Shown here piece after piece: positions 34,892 to 47,200 of a stretch of 53,822 nucleotides of DNA. Under the pieces are notes generated by a model. The model searched no databases and was not told the origin of the DNA. It saw nothing but the letters and a program-made list of their open reading frames with translations. A program made the position numbers and the translations under genes. Source of the stretch: an uncultured Bacteroidales bacterium (GTDB lineage Bacteria; Bacteroidota; Bacteroidia; Bacteroidales; Lentimicrobiaceae); assembly GCA_937894795.1 (NCBI GenBank), contig CALCQV010000161.1, positions 1 through 53,822 on the forward strand, given 5' to 3'. The first letter of the stretch is position 1, and the number at the start of each line of letters is the position of its first letter.

Positions 34892-35866
34892 ATGTATAGC
34901 ATTGACCAGCTGCAACAGAAAATTTCAAATCAGTTAAAATCCCTTCCACTCTACGGGGAGCCATCAGGACTTTACAAACCCATTACCTATACTTTGGAGC
35001 AGGGTGGCAAGAGAATTCGTCCACTGTTTGTACTTATCTCAAACCAGATGTTCGGTGGGAACCCTGATGAAGCATTACCCGCGGCCACTGCCATTGAAAT
35101 ATTCCACAACTTCACATTGCTCCATGATGATATTATTGATAAGGCACCCTTAAGGCGAGGATTTGAAACCGTATACCAGAAATGGAATACAAATGTGGCC
35201 ATACTCTCAGGCGATACCATGTTTGCCATTGCTTACGGTGAACTCTCAAAAAGCATACCTGAATTACTTCCTGACCTCATGAAAGTATTCACAAAAACTG
35301 CTATTGAAGTTTGTGAAGGCCAGCAGTACGACATAGAGTTTGAAGAGCAGAAAGAGGTGAATCTTGAAGATTACATACGCATGATCAGGCTCAAAACAGC
35401 GGTATTGCTTGCTGCCAGCCTGAAGATTGGCGCTATGGTTGCTCAGGCTCCATTATCAGAAGCCGATAAGATTTACAGTTTCGGAATAAACCTGGGTATT
35501 GCGTTTCAACTGCAGGATGATTTGTTGGATGCCTTTGGCAACCAGGCAGTATTTGGCAAACAAACAGGCGGTGACATTGCTACCAACAAGAAAACCGTGC
35601 TATACCTCAAGGCAATAGAATTGGCCGACAGTGATACGGCGGCTCAGCTAAAGAAGATATACTCCAACGCCAACAATGAATTGAACGAAAAGGTAAGGCT
35701 GGTGCTTGGAATATTTGAAAAGCTTAATGTAAGGAAGGTTACTGAAGAAATCATTGAACAGTATTACCATACAGCAATGAGTACCCTGCAACAAATTGAT
35801 ATACCCGATGAACGAAAAAATGTATTGCGTGATCTGGCCAATGCCATGTTAAAACGTGATCATTAA
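34892..35866 (+). CDS. trans-polyprenyl diphosphate synthase
   Basis: Condenses isopentenyl diphosphate with allylic diphosphates to make a C15-C40 chain, for quinone side chains or other isoprenoids. The 324-residue protein has the first aspartate-rich motif LLHDDIIDKAPLRRG (D79, D80, D83) and the second LQDDLLDAFGN (D209, D210, D213). GGKRIRPLFV at 38-47 binds diphosphate. Length and motifs fit octaprenyl or solanesyl synthases (IspB-like), but chain length cannot be read with confidence. A GAAGGATG context puts a strong ribosome-binding site over the start, overlapping the end of rfbA by coupling distance. Confidence 0.93.
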   Translation: MYSIDQLQQKISNQLKSLPLYGEPSGLYKPITYTLEQGGKRIRPLFVLISNQMFGGNPDEALPAATAIEIFHNFTLLHDDIIDKAPLRRGFETVYQKWNTNVAILSGDTMFAIAYGELSKSIPELLPDLMKVFTKTAIEVCEGQQYDIEFEEQKEVNLEDYIRMIRLKTAVLLAASLKIGAMVAQAPLSEADKIYSFGINLGIAFQLQDDLLDAFGNQAVFGKQTGGDIATNKKTVLYLKAIELADSDTAAQLKKIYSNANNELNEKVRLVLGIFEKLNVRKVTEEIIEQYYHTAMSTLQQIDIPDERKNVLRDLANAMLKRDH

Positions 35867-35928
35867 GCTACCGGCAATGTTTCATTGAAACAGGCAGGTG
35901 GACACAAGGCAAATCAGGTACTATTGAA

Positions 35929-37884
35929 TTAGAATTTATTGGATTCTTTCATGCTTTCAGCCTGAAGATGCTGTTCTTCCCAGGTATTCATCAAGTCCTC
36001 AAGTTCCTTTTTCAGACTATTGTAGCGATTGTATAAGGCACGGTCATCAAGCACATTCTTATATTGCAGTGGATCGGCCAACATTTTATCTATCCCGGCA
36101 ATTTCAGATTCCAACTTATTTATCATTTCCTCCGTTTTCTCAATCTTTGAAGTAACTTTTCTAAGTTCCTTCTCAAACAACTTACGCTTCTCATAATGAA
36201 GTTTATTGTTTGAAACTTGTTCCACTGCTGATTTAGCTCCTGACTTCAGATTTTGAGCAGACAACTGATCCAGGTTCTGGATTTTTCTTTTTTCAAGGAA
36301 ATCGTATACATCGCCTAAATGCTGTTTAACCGTACCATCCTTAAACTCAAATACTTTTTGGGTAAGTCCCTGTAAGAAATCACGGTCATGTGACACCACA
36401 ATTAGCGTGCCGTCGAACATCAGCAAGGCATTTTTAAGAATATCCTTCGACATCATGTCAAGATGATTTGTCGGCTCATCAAGTACCAGAAGATTAACCG
36501 GTTCAAGGAGCAACCGGGCCAATGCAAGTCGTGATTTTTCACCGCCACTCAGCACCTTCACTTTTTTATCAATATCTTCACCACTAAAGAGAAAACTACC
36601 CAGTATATTACGCACTTTAGGCCTCATGTCGCCAACGGCTATTTCATCAATTGTTTCAAACACAGTATAATCCGGGTTAAGCATTTCAGCCTGATTCTGT
36701 GCATAATAGCCAATCTTCACGTTATAACCCAGTTTACATTCACCGGTATGTTCCAGATCCTCAACTATAACCTTGGCCATAGTTGTTTTTCCCTCACCGT
36801 TCTTGCCCACAAAAGCAATGAAATCATTCTTCTCAATAGCAAAATCAACATTCTCGAAGATACGTTTGTGCCCATAGTACTTGGTAAGAGCAACAGCCTC
36901 AACCACTACCCTTCCCGATGAAGGCGCCGGAGGGAACTTAAAGTGAATGGAGCTTTTATCAATATTCTCAACTTCAATGCGGTCAACCTTTTCAAGCATC
37001 TTCACCCTTGACTGCACCTGCCGGGATTTGGTTGCCTTATACCTGAAACGCTCAATAAACCGTTCAATGTCAGCAATTTGCTTTTGCTGATTGCTGTATG
37101 CAGCAAGTTGTTGTTCAAGCAGCTCAGCGCGCTGATCCACATACTCTGAATAGGAGCATTTGAAATCGTAGATCTTGCCCAGGGTAATCTCAATGGTTCT
37201 GGTTGATATATTGTCAAGAAAAGCCCTATCGTGTGAAACAAGTATCACGGCGCCACTAAAACTTTGCAGGTACTCTTCCAGCCATTGAATTGACTCAATA
37301 TCAAGGTGATTGGTAGGCTCATCCAATAGGAGAAGATCAGGTTTCTTAAGAAGAAGTTTTGCCAATTCAACGCGCATCTTCCATCCCCCGCTGAACTCTG
37401 TAATCTTTCTTTTAAAGTCAAAAGATGAAAAGCCAAGGCCTAACAGCACTTTCTCGGTATCACCCTCCATATTGTTGCCACCCAGTAAGGCAAAATGCTC
37501 ATTACAGTCGTTAAGGCGCTGGATTAGGGAAAGATACTGGGCCGAATGATAATCATCTCGTTCTGTAAGCTGTTTGCTGATTTCCTCAGCTTCGGCTTTA
37601 AGGCTAAGGGCATGATCAAATGCCTTCAATGCTTCGTTGAAAATTGTATCCACACCTGTGCTGATCATATCCTGTGCCAGATACCCAATTGAGAGGTCGC
37701 TACTTTTAGAGATAGTACCTGTTTCAGGCATTTGTTCACCATTGATAATACGAAGCAGAGTAGTTTTTCCGGCTCCATTTTTGCCTACCAATCCTACCCT
37801 GTCGCGCTCATTGATCAAAAACGAAACATTGTCGAAGAGATATTTACCGGTAAAATAAACCGAGAGATTATTAACAGAAAGCAT
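35929..37884 (-). CDS. ABC-F family ATPase (ribosome-associated translation factor)
   Basis: A soluble 651-residue protein with two ABC ATPase domains and no membrane helices. The first domain has Walker A GKNGAGKT at 34-41 and signature FSGGWKMRVELA; the second has GKNGEGKT and LSGGEKSRLALA. Both have LLDEPTNHLD or LVLDEPTNHLD. The interdomain linker (the P-site tRNA-interaction motif region) is rich in charged residues, and a coiled-coil tail (about 560-651) resembles Uup/YheS-type members. It likely acts on the ribosome exit or peptidyl-transfer site rather than transport. The ATG at 37884 is preferred over 37911, giving the standard MLSVNNLSV opening. Confidence 0.93.
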   Translation of the reverse strand: MLSVNNLSVYFTGKYLFDNVSFLINERDRVGLVGKNGAGKTTLLRIINGEQMPETGTISKSSDLSIGYLAQDMISTGVDTIFNEALKAFDHALSLKAEAEEISKQLTERDDYHSAQYLSLIQRLNDCNEHFALLGGNNMEGDTEKVLLGLGFSSFDFKRKITEFSGGWKMRVELAKLLLKKPDLLLLDEPTNHLDIESIQWLEEYLQSFSGAVILVSHDRAFLDNISTRTIEITLGKIYDFKCSYSEYVDQRAELLEQQLAAYSNQQKQIADIERFIERFRYKATKSRQVQSRVKMLEKVDRIEVENIDKSSIHFKFPPAPSSGRVVVEAVALTKYYGHKRIFENVDFAIEKNDFIAFVGKNGEGKTTMAKVIVEDLEHTGECKLGYNVKIGYYAQNQAEMLNPDYTVFETIDEIAVGDMRPKVRNILGSFLFSGEDIDKKVKVLSGGEKSRLALARLLLEPVNLLVLDEPTNHLDMMSKDILKNALLMFDGTLIVVSHDRDFLQGLTQKVFEFKDGTVKQHLGDVYDFLEKRKIQNLDQLSAQNLKSGAKSAVEQVSNNKLHYEKRKLFEKELRKVTSKIEKTEEMINKLESEIAGIDKMLADPLQYKNVLDDRALYNRYNSLKKELEDLMNTWEEQHLQAESMKESNKF

Positions 37885-37908
37885 TAGAAGTAAAATATTT
37901 GAGATCTG

Positions 37909-37916
37909 CAAAATTA
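37909..37916 (-). promoter_or_regulatory. -7 promoter element of ABC-F gene
   Basis: The reverse strand reads TAATTTTG, a perfect TAnnTTTG, 24 bp before the ATG at 37884. It shares the roughly 350-bp divergent region with the giant adhesin gene. Confidence 0.4.
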
Positions 37917-38072
37917 CACTTTTACGCGACCGAAAAAACGAATATAGATTGGCTGCATTTCTTCACAATTTTACAAACTACATTAAAATGGAGCAAAGTA
38001 AAATAATATGCCATCAATCACGCATTAGCATCCTTCAATAATTTGACATTTATAAAAATTGTTACAACCTGA

Positions 38073-38104
38073 TTTGCAGTATTTTGTGTAGGTACGTAAA
38101 TTTT
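38073..38104 (+). promoter_or_regulatory. candidate promoter of giant adhesin operon
   Basis: TTTG at 38073-38076, a 20-bp spacer and TAAATTTT (38097-38104, one mismatch to TAnnTTTG). This would give a leader of about 120 nt before the ATG at 38235. The long leader and a 350-bp divergent region leave room for extra control. Confidence 0.45.
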
Positions 38105-38234
38105 TCTTCGAAATAACTTAAAAAATCTTACAAATTTCCTATTACCTATTGCGAAAAATTTAATTAACAAATACATCCCATAATCCCTGGGAGAAGATAT
38201 AAAGTTCTTTCGATTCGGAATCAAAATCAGCGGT

Positions 38235-41200
38235 ATGAGAACCTTTTACACAATTTTCGGGGGGAAATTAATAGGGTGGTTAGTCTTACTACTCACCTTA
38301 TCAACAGTCGCCCAACTTTCTGCACAACCTTGCAGCAATCCTCCTGTTTTAACATTGACAGGCAATGCTACAATATGTGAAGGAAATACAACAGCAATTA
38401 ATGTTAACATTTCAGGTGGAGTTCCACCATGGAGGTTTACATATGCAATAAATGGTGTACCTCAGCCCGAGATCACAAATATTGTAACCAGTCCGTATAT
38501 TCTTACCACTGGTACGGCGGGATATTACTCAGGAGTGTCAGTATACGACAATGACAACTGTTTAGGGTCAATAACCGGATTAGGCGTCAATATCATAGTA
38601 AATCCATTACCGGCAGCAGCCGGTACAATAAGTGGCATTTCAGCACTCTGTTCAGATCAGATTGGGCTGGTATATTCAGTAAGCGCCATAGCCAATGCCA
38701 CCTCCTATGAATGGCAGATACCGGCAGGATTTACTATAAATGGTTCATCAACCGGCAACATGATTAATCTGAATGCCACAGCGGCAGCATCATCCGGCAT
38801 TATAAGGGTAAGAGGTGTAAATAGTTGTGGTACAGGTGCCTTCTCGCCCGACTTCAATGTAACGGTAACCCCGGCAGTTACGGTTTCTGCCGGCAGCAAT
38901 GGCACTCTGTGTCAAGGTAATATTTTCACCCTCAGCCAATCACTGGCAACAAACTACAATACACTATTCTGGTCAACCTCAGGTGATGGTTCATTCGATA
39001 ATTTAACAATATTGCATCCGGTATATACGCCGGGAATGGGTGATATAACCAATGGAGGGGTAACGCTTACCCTAACTGCCACAGGCAATGGTGTTTGTCA
39101 AAATAAAAGCAGCAGTTTAACACTAACAATTATTGAACAACCCACGGCACATGCCGGCCCCGATGAAACTATTTGCGAAGATTCACAGGCAACGTTAAAT
39201 GGAACTGCAACAAATTACCAGATTGTTCAATGGTCAACTTCAGGTAATGGAGTATTCACTAACCCAGCATCTTTAAATACTAATTATGTACCGGGGCCTG
39301 CAGATATAACAAATGGTTATGTAACACTCACACTCACTGCTTTAGGTGGAGGAGTATGTGGTTTCTCAGCCACTGACGACATGGTACTTAATATTACCCA
39401 ACGTCCCAGTGTAGAAGCCGGTGCAAATATGTTTTCATGTGGTACAGGTCCTATTGAAATCAATGGTATAGCTGAAAACTATTCATCAATAGTATGGACA
39501 TCAACCGGTAACGGGACCTTTTTGGATCCCAATAGTTTGAATACTTTATATTTCCCGGGACAAAGCAATATAAGTTCCGGAAGTTCAGTTCTTACGTTGA
39601 CTGCCATTCCGTTAAGCCCTTGTGCCGGAAAAGTATCTGACCAGTTTACAGTAACACTGGGATTAGGCCCTACTGTGGATGCCGGACCTGATGATGTTAA
39701 CTGTGGAACAGACAGTTACTATATTGCAGGAAGTTCAGCAACTACATATTCAACGGCTTTATGGAGCACCACCGGTACAGGAACATTCTTCAACCCAACA
39801 AGCATTCACGCAACTTACTACCCAGGACCTGAAGACGTGGTTGCCGGTTCTGTCACGCTGATGCTGACGGTATATGGAACAGAGGACTGCATTACAGAAA
39901 CAGCCACTGATGAAATGGTACTTTACATTAATCCTGAGCCTACTGCCAACGCCGGTCAACCTGCTATGGTTTGTGAAGGCTCATCATTGATAATTACAGA
40001 TGCAAGTGCTACTTACTATAGTGCTATATATTGGACAACCTCAGGTACAGGAACATTCATCAATAATGGTACGCTGTCGCCTACTTACGTTCCCAGTGCC
40101 AATGACATTAACAGCGGCCTGGTAACGTTAACGCTAACAGCCTCCCCACTGGTGCCATGTATGCAGGCTGCCACCTCTTCAAAAGCTATAACATTCTCAC
40201 TTATACCAACTGTGTATGCCGGATCTGATGGCACAATCTGCAATAACGCAGCTTATTCCATTTCAAATGCAAGTGCATCAGATTACAGCTCAGTAATATG
40301 GACAACCAGTGGTTCAGGTACTTTTACCAATGCAACCTCTATCAATACCAATTATCTACCAAGCGATAATGATGTAATAAGCGGTTCAGTGATACTCACA
40401 CTCACAGCTTATGGCGATGTAGTGTGTAACCTATCAGCCTCTGACAGTCAGGTGCTTACTATTATAAGTTCTCCGGTAATAAACGCAGGAGAAAATGGAA
40501 TTATTTGTGAAAACTCCACTTTCACGGTTACAACTGCCACAGCAACAAACTATTCCAGTATACTCTGGACATCAAATGGTTCAGGCGTCTTAGCCAATGC
40601 CTCCTCATTGACACCCTCATATACTGCTTCGCACAATGATGCTGTTTTAGGTTCAGTAATTCTAACCATGTCAGTAACCGGAATATCACCGTGCAGTGCA
40701 ACATTAACGGATGCCATAGAATTGACAATTACTCCTAATCCTGTGGCAATAGCCGGAAATGATCAGATAATTTGTGCTGATACACCACTGGAAATAACAG
40801 GCGCATCAGCACAGAACTATACAACCATTATTTGGACAACTTCAGGCACGGGTACTTTTAATGACAATGGTTTCCTGAATCCTATATATACACCAAGTAC
40901 TGCAGATATTAACAACGGTGTTGTTATCCTGACATTGACGGCCAATCCGTTGAGTCCCTGTACCAATCCGGCCTCCGACAATCTTGTACTGACTATAAGC
41001 AAGACTGCCACGGTAAATGCTGGAACAGACTATACCATATGTATCGGTTCATACCAGATAACCACGGCTACAGCCAGCAATTACAGTTCATTAACCTGGA
41101 TTACCAGTGGTACAGGAACATTCATCAATCCTAATACCCTGACACCAACCTATACCCCTTCAGCACTTGACATAATAAATGGCTCAGTTAATCTGACAAT

Positions 41201-44200
41201 CATCGCTCAGAGTCAATCACCATGTACTGCCCAGGCAGTTGACAATATGGTATTGACACTTCCGGGCAATGCAGTAGCAGATGCAGGGACTGACGGTTTG
41301 GTTTGCGAGGGTTCATCCTTCCAAGTTACCACTGCAACAGCCTTTAATTATGGTAGTTTAAACTGGAGCACATCAGGTACCGGTGTATTCTCAGGACAGA
41401 ACACACTTAATCCGGTTTATACACCCAGTGTATCAGATATTACACTTGGATCAGTAGTGTTAACACTCACAGCTACAACGATTGCTCCATGTAACAATTC
41501 AGTTACTGATCAAATGACATTAACCGTAGTAAGGGCTCCACAGGCTAATGCCGGTGCAGATCAGACAGTTTGCGAAGGCAATTCTGCCACCCTGAGCGGC
41601 ACAGTACAATACAGTTCCATGTTTGTATGGAGTACCGCCGGTGATGGGGTTTTCCTCAATGGTTCAACATTAACACCAACTTATGTTCCCGGTTCTGCTG
41701 ATATAGCCGCCGGAAGTGCAACAATAACGCTTATATCTTACACTACAGGTGTTTGTACAACAACGGCCTCTGATGATGTTATTGTCAATATCAGAAAGAA
41801 ACCGGTAATCTATGCCGGGAATGATATTACCATTTGTGATAACAATTACACTATTGAAACATCCAGTGCATCCAACTATAGTTCCCTTTTATGGAGCACC
41901 TCAGGAACAGGAATTTTCATTAATCCTACGTTGGTTCATGCTACCTATATAGCCAGTTTATATGATATTTCACAAGGCAGTGTCACTCTTACCTTAACCG
42001 GGTCAGGCAACAATCCATGCACAGGAACTGTAAGTGACAACATGACCCTGATATTTACCCCAACACCCACAGTATTTGCCGGTGCCGATGCCTCAACATG
42101 CGGCAATAACAGCTATAGCCTTGTTGATGCCACCGCAACCAATTATTCAGCAATCACGTGGACTACCTCAGGTAGTGGTACTTTCTCTAATACAGGTGAT
42201 CTGAATCCAACATATTATCCAAGTGCACAGGATTATATTTCGGGCTATGTAACACTCACATTAACTGCAGCAGGGTACAATCTATGCAATCTCACTGCAA
42301 GTGACCAGATGACTTTGTCACTAAACACACAGCCAGTTGGAAATGCAGGTCCGGATATCACATCATGCGGGATACTGCCTGTGCAGGTAAATGGAGCATC
42401 AGCATCAAACTACAGCTCAATACTATGGACACATAACGGAACAGGCACAATACAGGGATCAACGGGAATAAATCCGGTTTATACCCCGTCACAAGCCGAC
42501 ATACTTGCCGGTCAGGTAATACTTACCCTGCATGTTACAGCCAACTTGCCATGTACCAATGAGATAACAGATGATATGATCATCTCTCTGGAACAGGGTC
42601 CGGTGGTATCAGCCGGTTCAGATGTTACCATTTGCGCCTATGAAAATCTGGTTCTTTCAAATGCAACGGCTTCCGGATATTCAACTATAGCATGGACTAC
42701 CAGTGGATCAGGAACTTTCAGCAACAACATTGCTTTAAATCCGGTCTACTATCCAAGTATCAATGACATATCCAATGGTACAGTAACCCTTACACTAACA
42801 GTTACAGGGGCAACACCATGTAATTCGGTAGTTTCCGACTTTATGATCTTGACAATCAACCCTGCACCAATTGCAAACGCAGGTCCTGATGCCATAGCCT
42901 GTGCATCATCCTATGAGCTTAATCAGGCAAATGCTCAAAACTATTCATCATTAATGTGGACCAGCTCAGGTACCGGAACATTTACTGATCCTTCCATTCT
43001 GAACGCAGTATATACGCCAAGCAATGCTGACATATTGGCCGGTTCAGTTATATTAACCCTTACGGTTAATGGTCAAAGCCCCTGCAACTCACAGTCGGCC
43101 GACAATATGGTACTCTCTCTCCAGGAACTGAACAGTGTGGCAAGTGCAGGATCTGACGGGACTACCTGTGGTACGACACCATTTACAATAACCTCAGCAA
43201 CAGCAAGTGCCAACAGCACAATAACCTGGATAACCTCGGGTACCGGCACTTTTGTGAATCAAAATACCTTGAATCCAACATATACTCCCAGTGCAGGTGA
43301 TGCTTCGTTGGGTTACGTAACTTTAATAATGCAAGTACAGGGAAGTGCTCCATGTTTCAACAATGCACAGGATGATATGACCCTTACTATACTTGCTCCA
43401 TCTGTAGTTAATGCAGGTTTGGATGCTCAGGTTTGCGTCGGTTCAAATCATACAATATCGGGTGCTTCAGCTACCAATTATTCAGCCATTAACTGGTCAA
43501 CCAGCGGTACAGGAACCTTTGTAGGAGGTAATACACTCACCCCTACCTATATGCCAAGCACAGCAGATTACCTGGCCGGTAGTGTTGTACTGACGCTTTC
43601 AAGTATTCCACAAAGCCCTTGTACAGGAATTGTATCTGATGCAATGCTCTTGACTTTCATAGATGCTCCAACCGCTAATGCAGGCCCTGATGCTACTATA
43701 TGCTATGGTTTAACATTCACAGTAACCGGCGCAAGCACAACAGGATCAACTTCTGTTGGCTGGACCTCAACAGGTAGTGGAACGCTCGTAAACAACAATA
43801 CACTAAATCCAACTTATATTCCATCGGCAGGAGATCAATTAGCCGGCTCAGTTATACTGACTATGACAGTAAATGGTGCTGCTCCATGTTTAGGTACTGC
43901 AATGGATGCTATGGTATTGACTATAAATTCATTACCATCAGGAGTGCCAATAATAACCGGTCCTCAGGTTGTTTGTGCAGGTGAAACAGGAGTAGTTTAT
44001 TCAGTTATACCTCCGGTTTTAAATGCAACAAATTATAATTGGGTACTGCCTTCAGGTGCTAACATAGTTTCAGGAGCCAATACTTCAACAATTACAGTAG
44101 ATTTTGGCATTGGCAGTACATCAGGCAATATCTCAGTCACTCCTTCAAATGACTGTGGCAATGGATCAACAGGTACTCTGGCAGTTACTGTTAATCCCGC

Positions 44201-47200
44201 CGCACCTGATGCAGGAAGCATAACAGGACCTGATGAAATCTGTATCAACAGCACCGGTGTCCAGTATTCCGTAGCCGCAGTAACAGGCGCCACTGACTAT
44301 CAATGGACAGTACCGGCAGGCGCCACAATCACATCAGGCAATGGAACAAACAGTATTCTTGTTGACTATACAGGCACTGCTGTCTCAGGCAATATCACCG
44401 TCAGTATTACCAATAGTTGTGGTACCGGTTTACCTTCCAGCCTGGCAGTAACTGTATTTCAGCTACCAGTAACACCTGTTATCACTGCAGGTGGACCCAC
44501 CACCTTCTGCAATGGTGAAAGTGTTGTATTATCAGCAACTCCGGGCTATGCAACCTACACATGGTCAAACGGAATGACATCCCCATCAATAACAGTTACT
44601 ACTTCAGGTAATTACTCAGTGGTAGTGACTGATTTAACAGGTTGCAGCAGTTTACCTTCAAATGAAATTACAGTAACGGTAAATACCCCTGTTACTCCCA
44701 CTATATCAGCCAATGGGCCACTCACATTCTGTGAAGGAGGTAGTGTTACATTAACAGCATCATCAGGATACGTTTCATATCTATGGTCGACCGGCGAAAC
44801 CACCCAGAGTATAATAATTACACAATCAGGTACGTACTCTGTAACTGCCGTTGACATTAACGGATGCCCCAGTATGGCATCATTACCGGTAAATGTGATA
44901 GTATTGACTGCCCCTCCGGCACCGGTAATCACCGCCAATGGACCAACAAATTTCTGTTTAGGAAGCAGTGTTGTACTCTCCGCTCCTATAGGTTATGCAA
45001 CTTATTTGTGGTCAAACGGAGCAACAACTCAAACCATAACAGTAACAACGGGTGGCGATTATTATGTACAGGTAACTGATATAAGCGGTTGCTCAAGTCA
45101 GGCTTCAAATATAATAACTGTTTTAGTTACCAATCCTCCGTTGGCAAATGCCGGTGAGGATGCAACCATTTGTGTGGGCTCATCATACACTGTAAATACA
45201 GCCACAGCATCAAATTACACAGCAATACTATGGACAAGCAACGGTTCAGGTATGCTCTCCAATTCCAATACGCTGACTCCTACATACATACCTTCACTTT
45301 CTGACATAGCAATAGGAGCTGTAACACTAACGATGACAGTTTCAAATCCAACTTGTCCGGAGGTATCTGATTTTATGGTCATTACCATCCAGTCGGGTGA
45401 GATATTAATTAATGCAGGACCTGATGGGGCAACCTGTGAAGGGGGAAGCTTCTTCATTACCAATGCCACAGCAATATTCTATAACTCATTGCTATGGACA
45501 ACATCAGGTACAGGAACCTTCAGTGATCCTACCATTCTGAATCCGGTATATTCACCCAGTCCGTCGGATATAGCAGCTGGGAGTGTAATACTTACACTAA
45601 CCGGCACTTCATCATCAACATGTTATGGAAGTGCTTCAGATGCACTTACGCTATTCATAAAACAAGAACCACAGGCTCATGCCGGAACTGACGGATCAAT
45701 ATGCCAGGGTGCACAATACGTTATTACCGATGCCACCGCCGCTAATTATTCTGAATTGGTATGGGTTACATCAGGATCAGGCTTTTTCGTAAACGGTACC
45801 ACCCTTACCCCAACTTACGTACCTAGCCAGCTTGACTACAACTCAGGCAGTATTGTACTAACTCTTATCGCTTCAAATTCACCATGTGCCGATTTCATAG
45901 ACTCACAAACGCTAACAATTACACCGTCGGCTGTAGCAAATGCCGGCCCGGATGTAACTATCTGCCAGACTTGTTCATATACAGTTTCAGGCGCATTTGT
46001 AAACAATGCCATGAGCTATGAATGGACGACAACCGGAACAGGAGTCTTTACAAATACCAATACGCTCTCTCCAACTTATGTTCCAAGTTCTCAGGACATA
46101 GCCAATGGGTCAGTAACACTTAACCTTAGTGCAGAAAGTTTCATGGGATGCGGCAATGTCAGTGATCAGATGGTAATTACCATTAATCAAAGTTCATTTG
46201 TTGATTTTACATGGGAAGATATCTGTGTAGGACAACCAACCAATTTCTTTGTGGATACTACATTAACACCGGTTGGTTCAATTGCTGTTTGGCACTGGAA
46301 CTTCGGTGACGGATTTTATTCCAATGAGATGAATCCGGTTCATGTATTTGCTGCCACAGGCCTCTATACCGTTACACTAACCACTACGGATACGCTGGGT
46401 AATTTAGCCATGGCATCGCACATAATTGAAATACAGAGTATACCAACTGCATTCTTCAGTATTGAAACACCTAATTGCTCGGGTAATGAGACTCAATTTA
46501 TTAATCTGTCATCAACTGAGAACGGTTATATAACACGTTGGATATGGAATTATGGTGATGGCTCACCTGCTGATACTGTGTTGTTCCCGAATAATCCCAA
46601 TGTAACACATGCCTACTCAAGCCAGGGTACATATGATGTTACACTAACAGTTATCAGTTCATTTGGATGTGATGACACACATACGGCTCAAGTGACTATT
46701 TTACCGAGCCCGATAGCTAACTTCCACTATACAGCAACTTGCGAGGATGTAGTGGTTACATTCCAGGATGCTTCATCAGCAAATGGCCCCAGCAACATTG
46801 TAAGCTGGAACTGGAACTTTGGTGATCCGGCATCAGGTGTACTAAACTACTCTGATGTTACAAATCCGCAGCATGTTTACGCTACACCGGGTACTTATGA
46901 TGTAACGCTTATAATATTAAATATCAATAATTGCAGTGACACTATCACCAAACAAATTAGTGTCGGTGTTGCTCCTTCTGTAGCTTTTACATGGCAAGGC
47001 TCATGCGCCAACACGGCAGCAAGCTTCTTCACTGATCCTTCGGTGGTTGATTTGAACGCTGTTGCAGATTTTATGTGGGACTTTGGAGATGGCGGACAAT
47101 CCACACTTCAGGATCCTTTGCATACATATACATCATCAGGCAACTATATGGTAACGCTTACCATAACTGACACAGCAGGTTGTTTAAACTCAGTATCAAA

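Noticed and set aside
38877..46196. Possible assembly artefact or CRISPR-like DNA repeat in the adhesin array
   Set aside because: The copies are diverged at the DNA level, keep the reading frame over 12.9 kb, and have protein-level periodicity. They are coding repeats, not an assembly loop or CRISPR.
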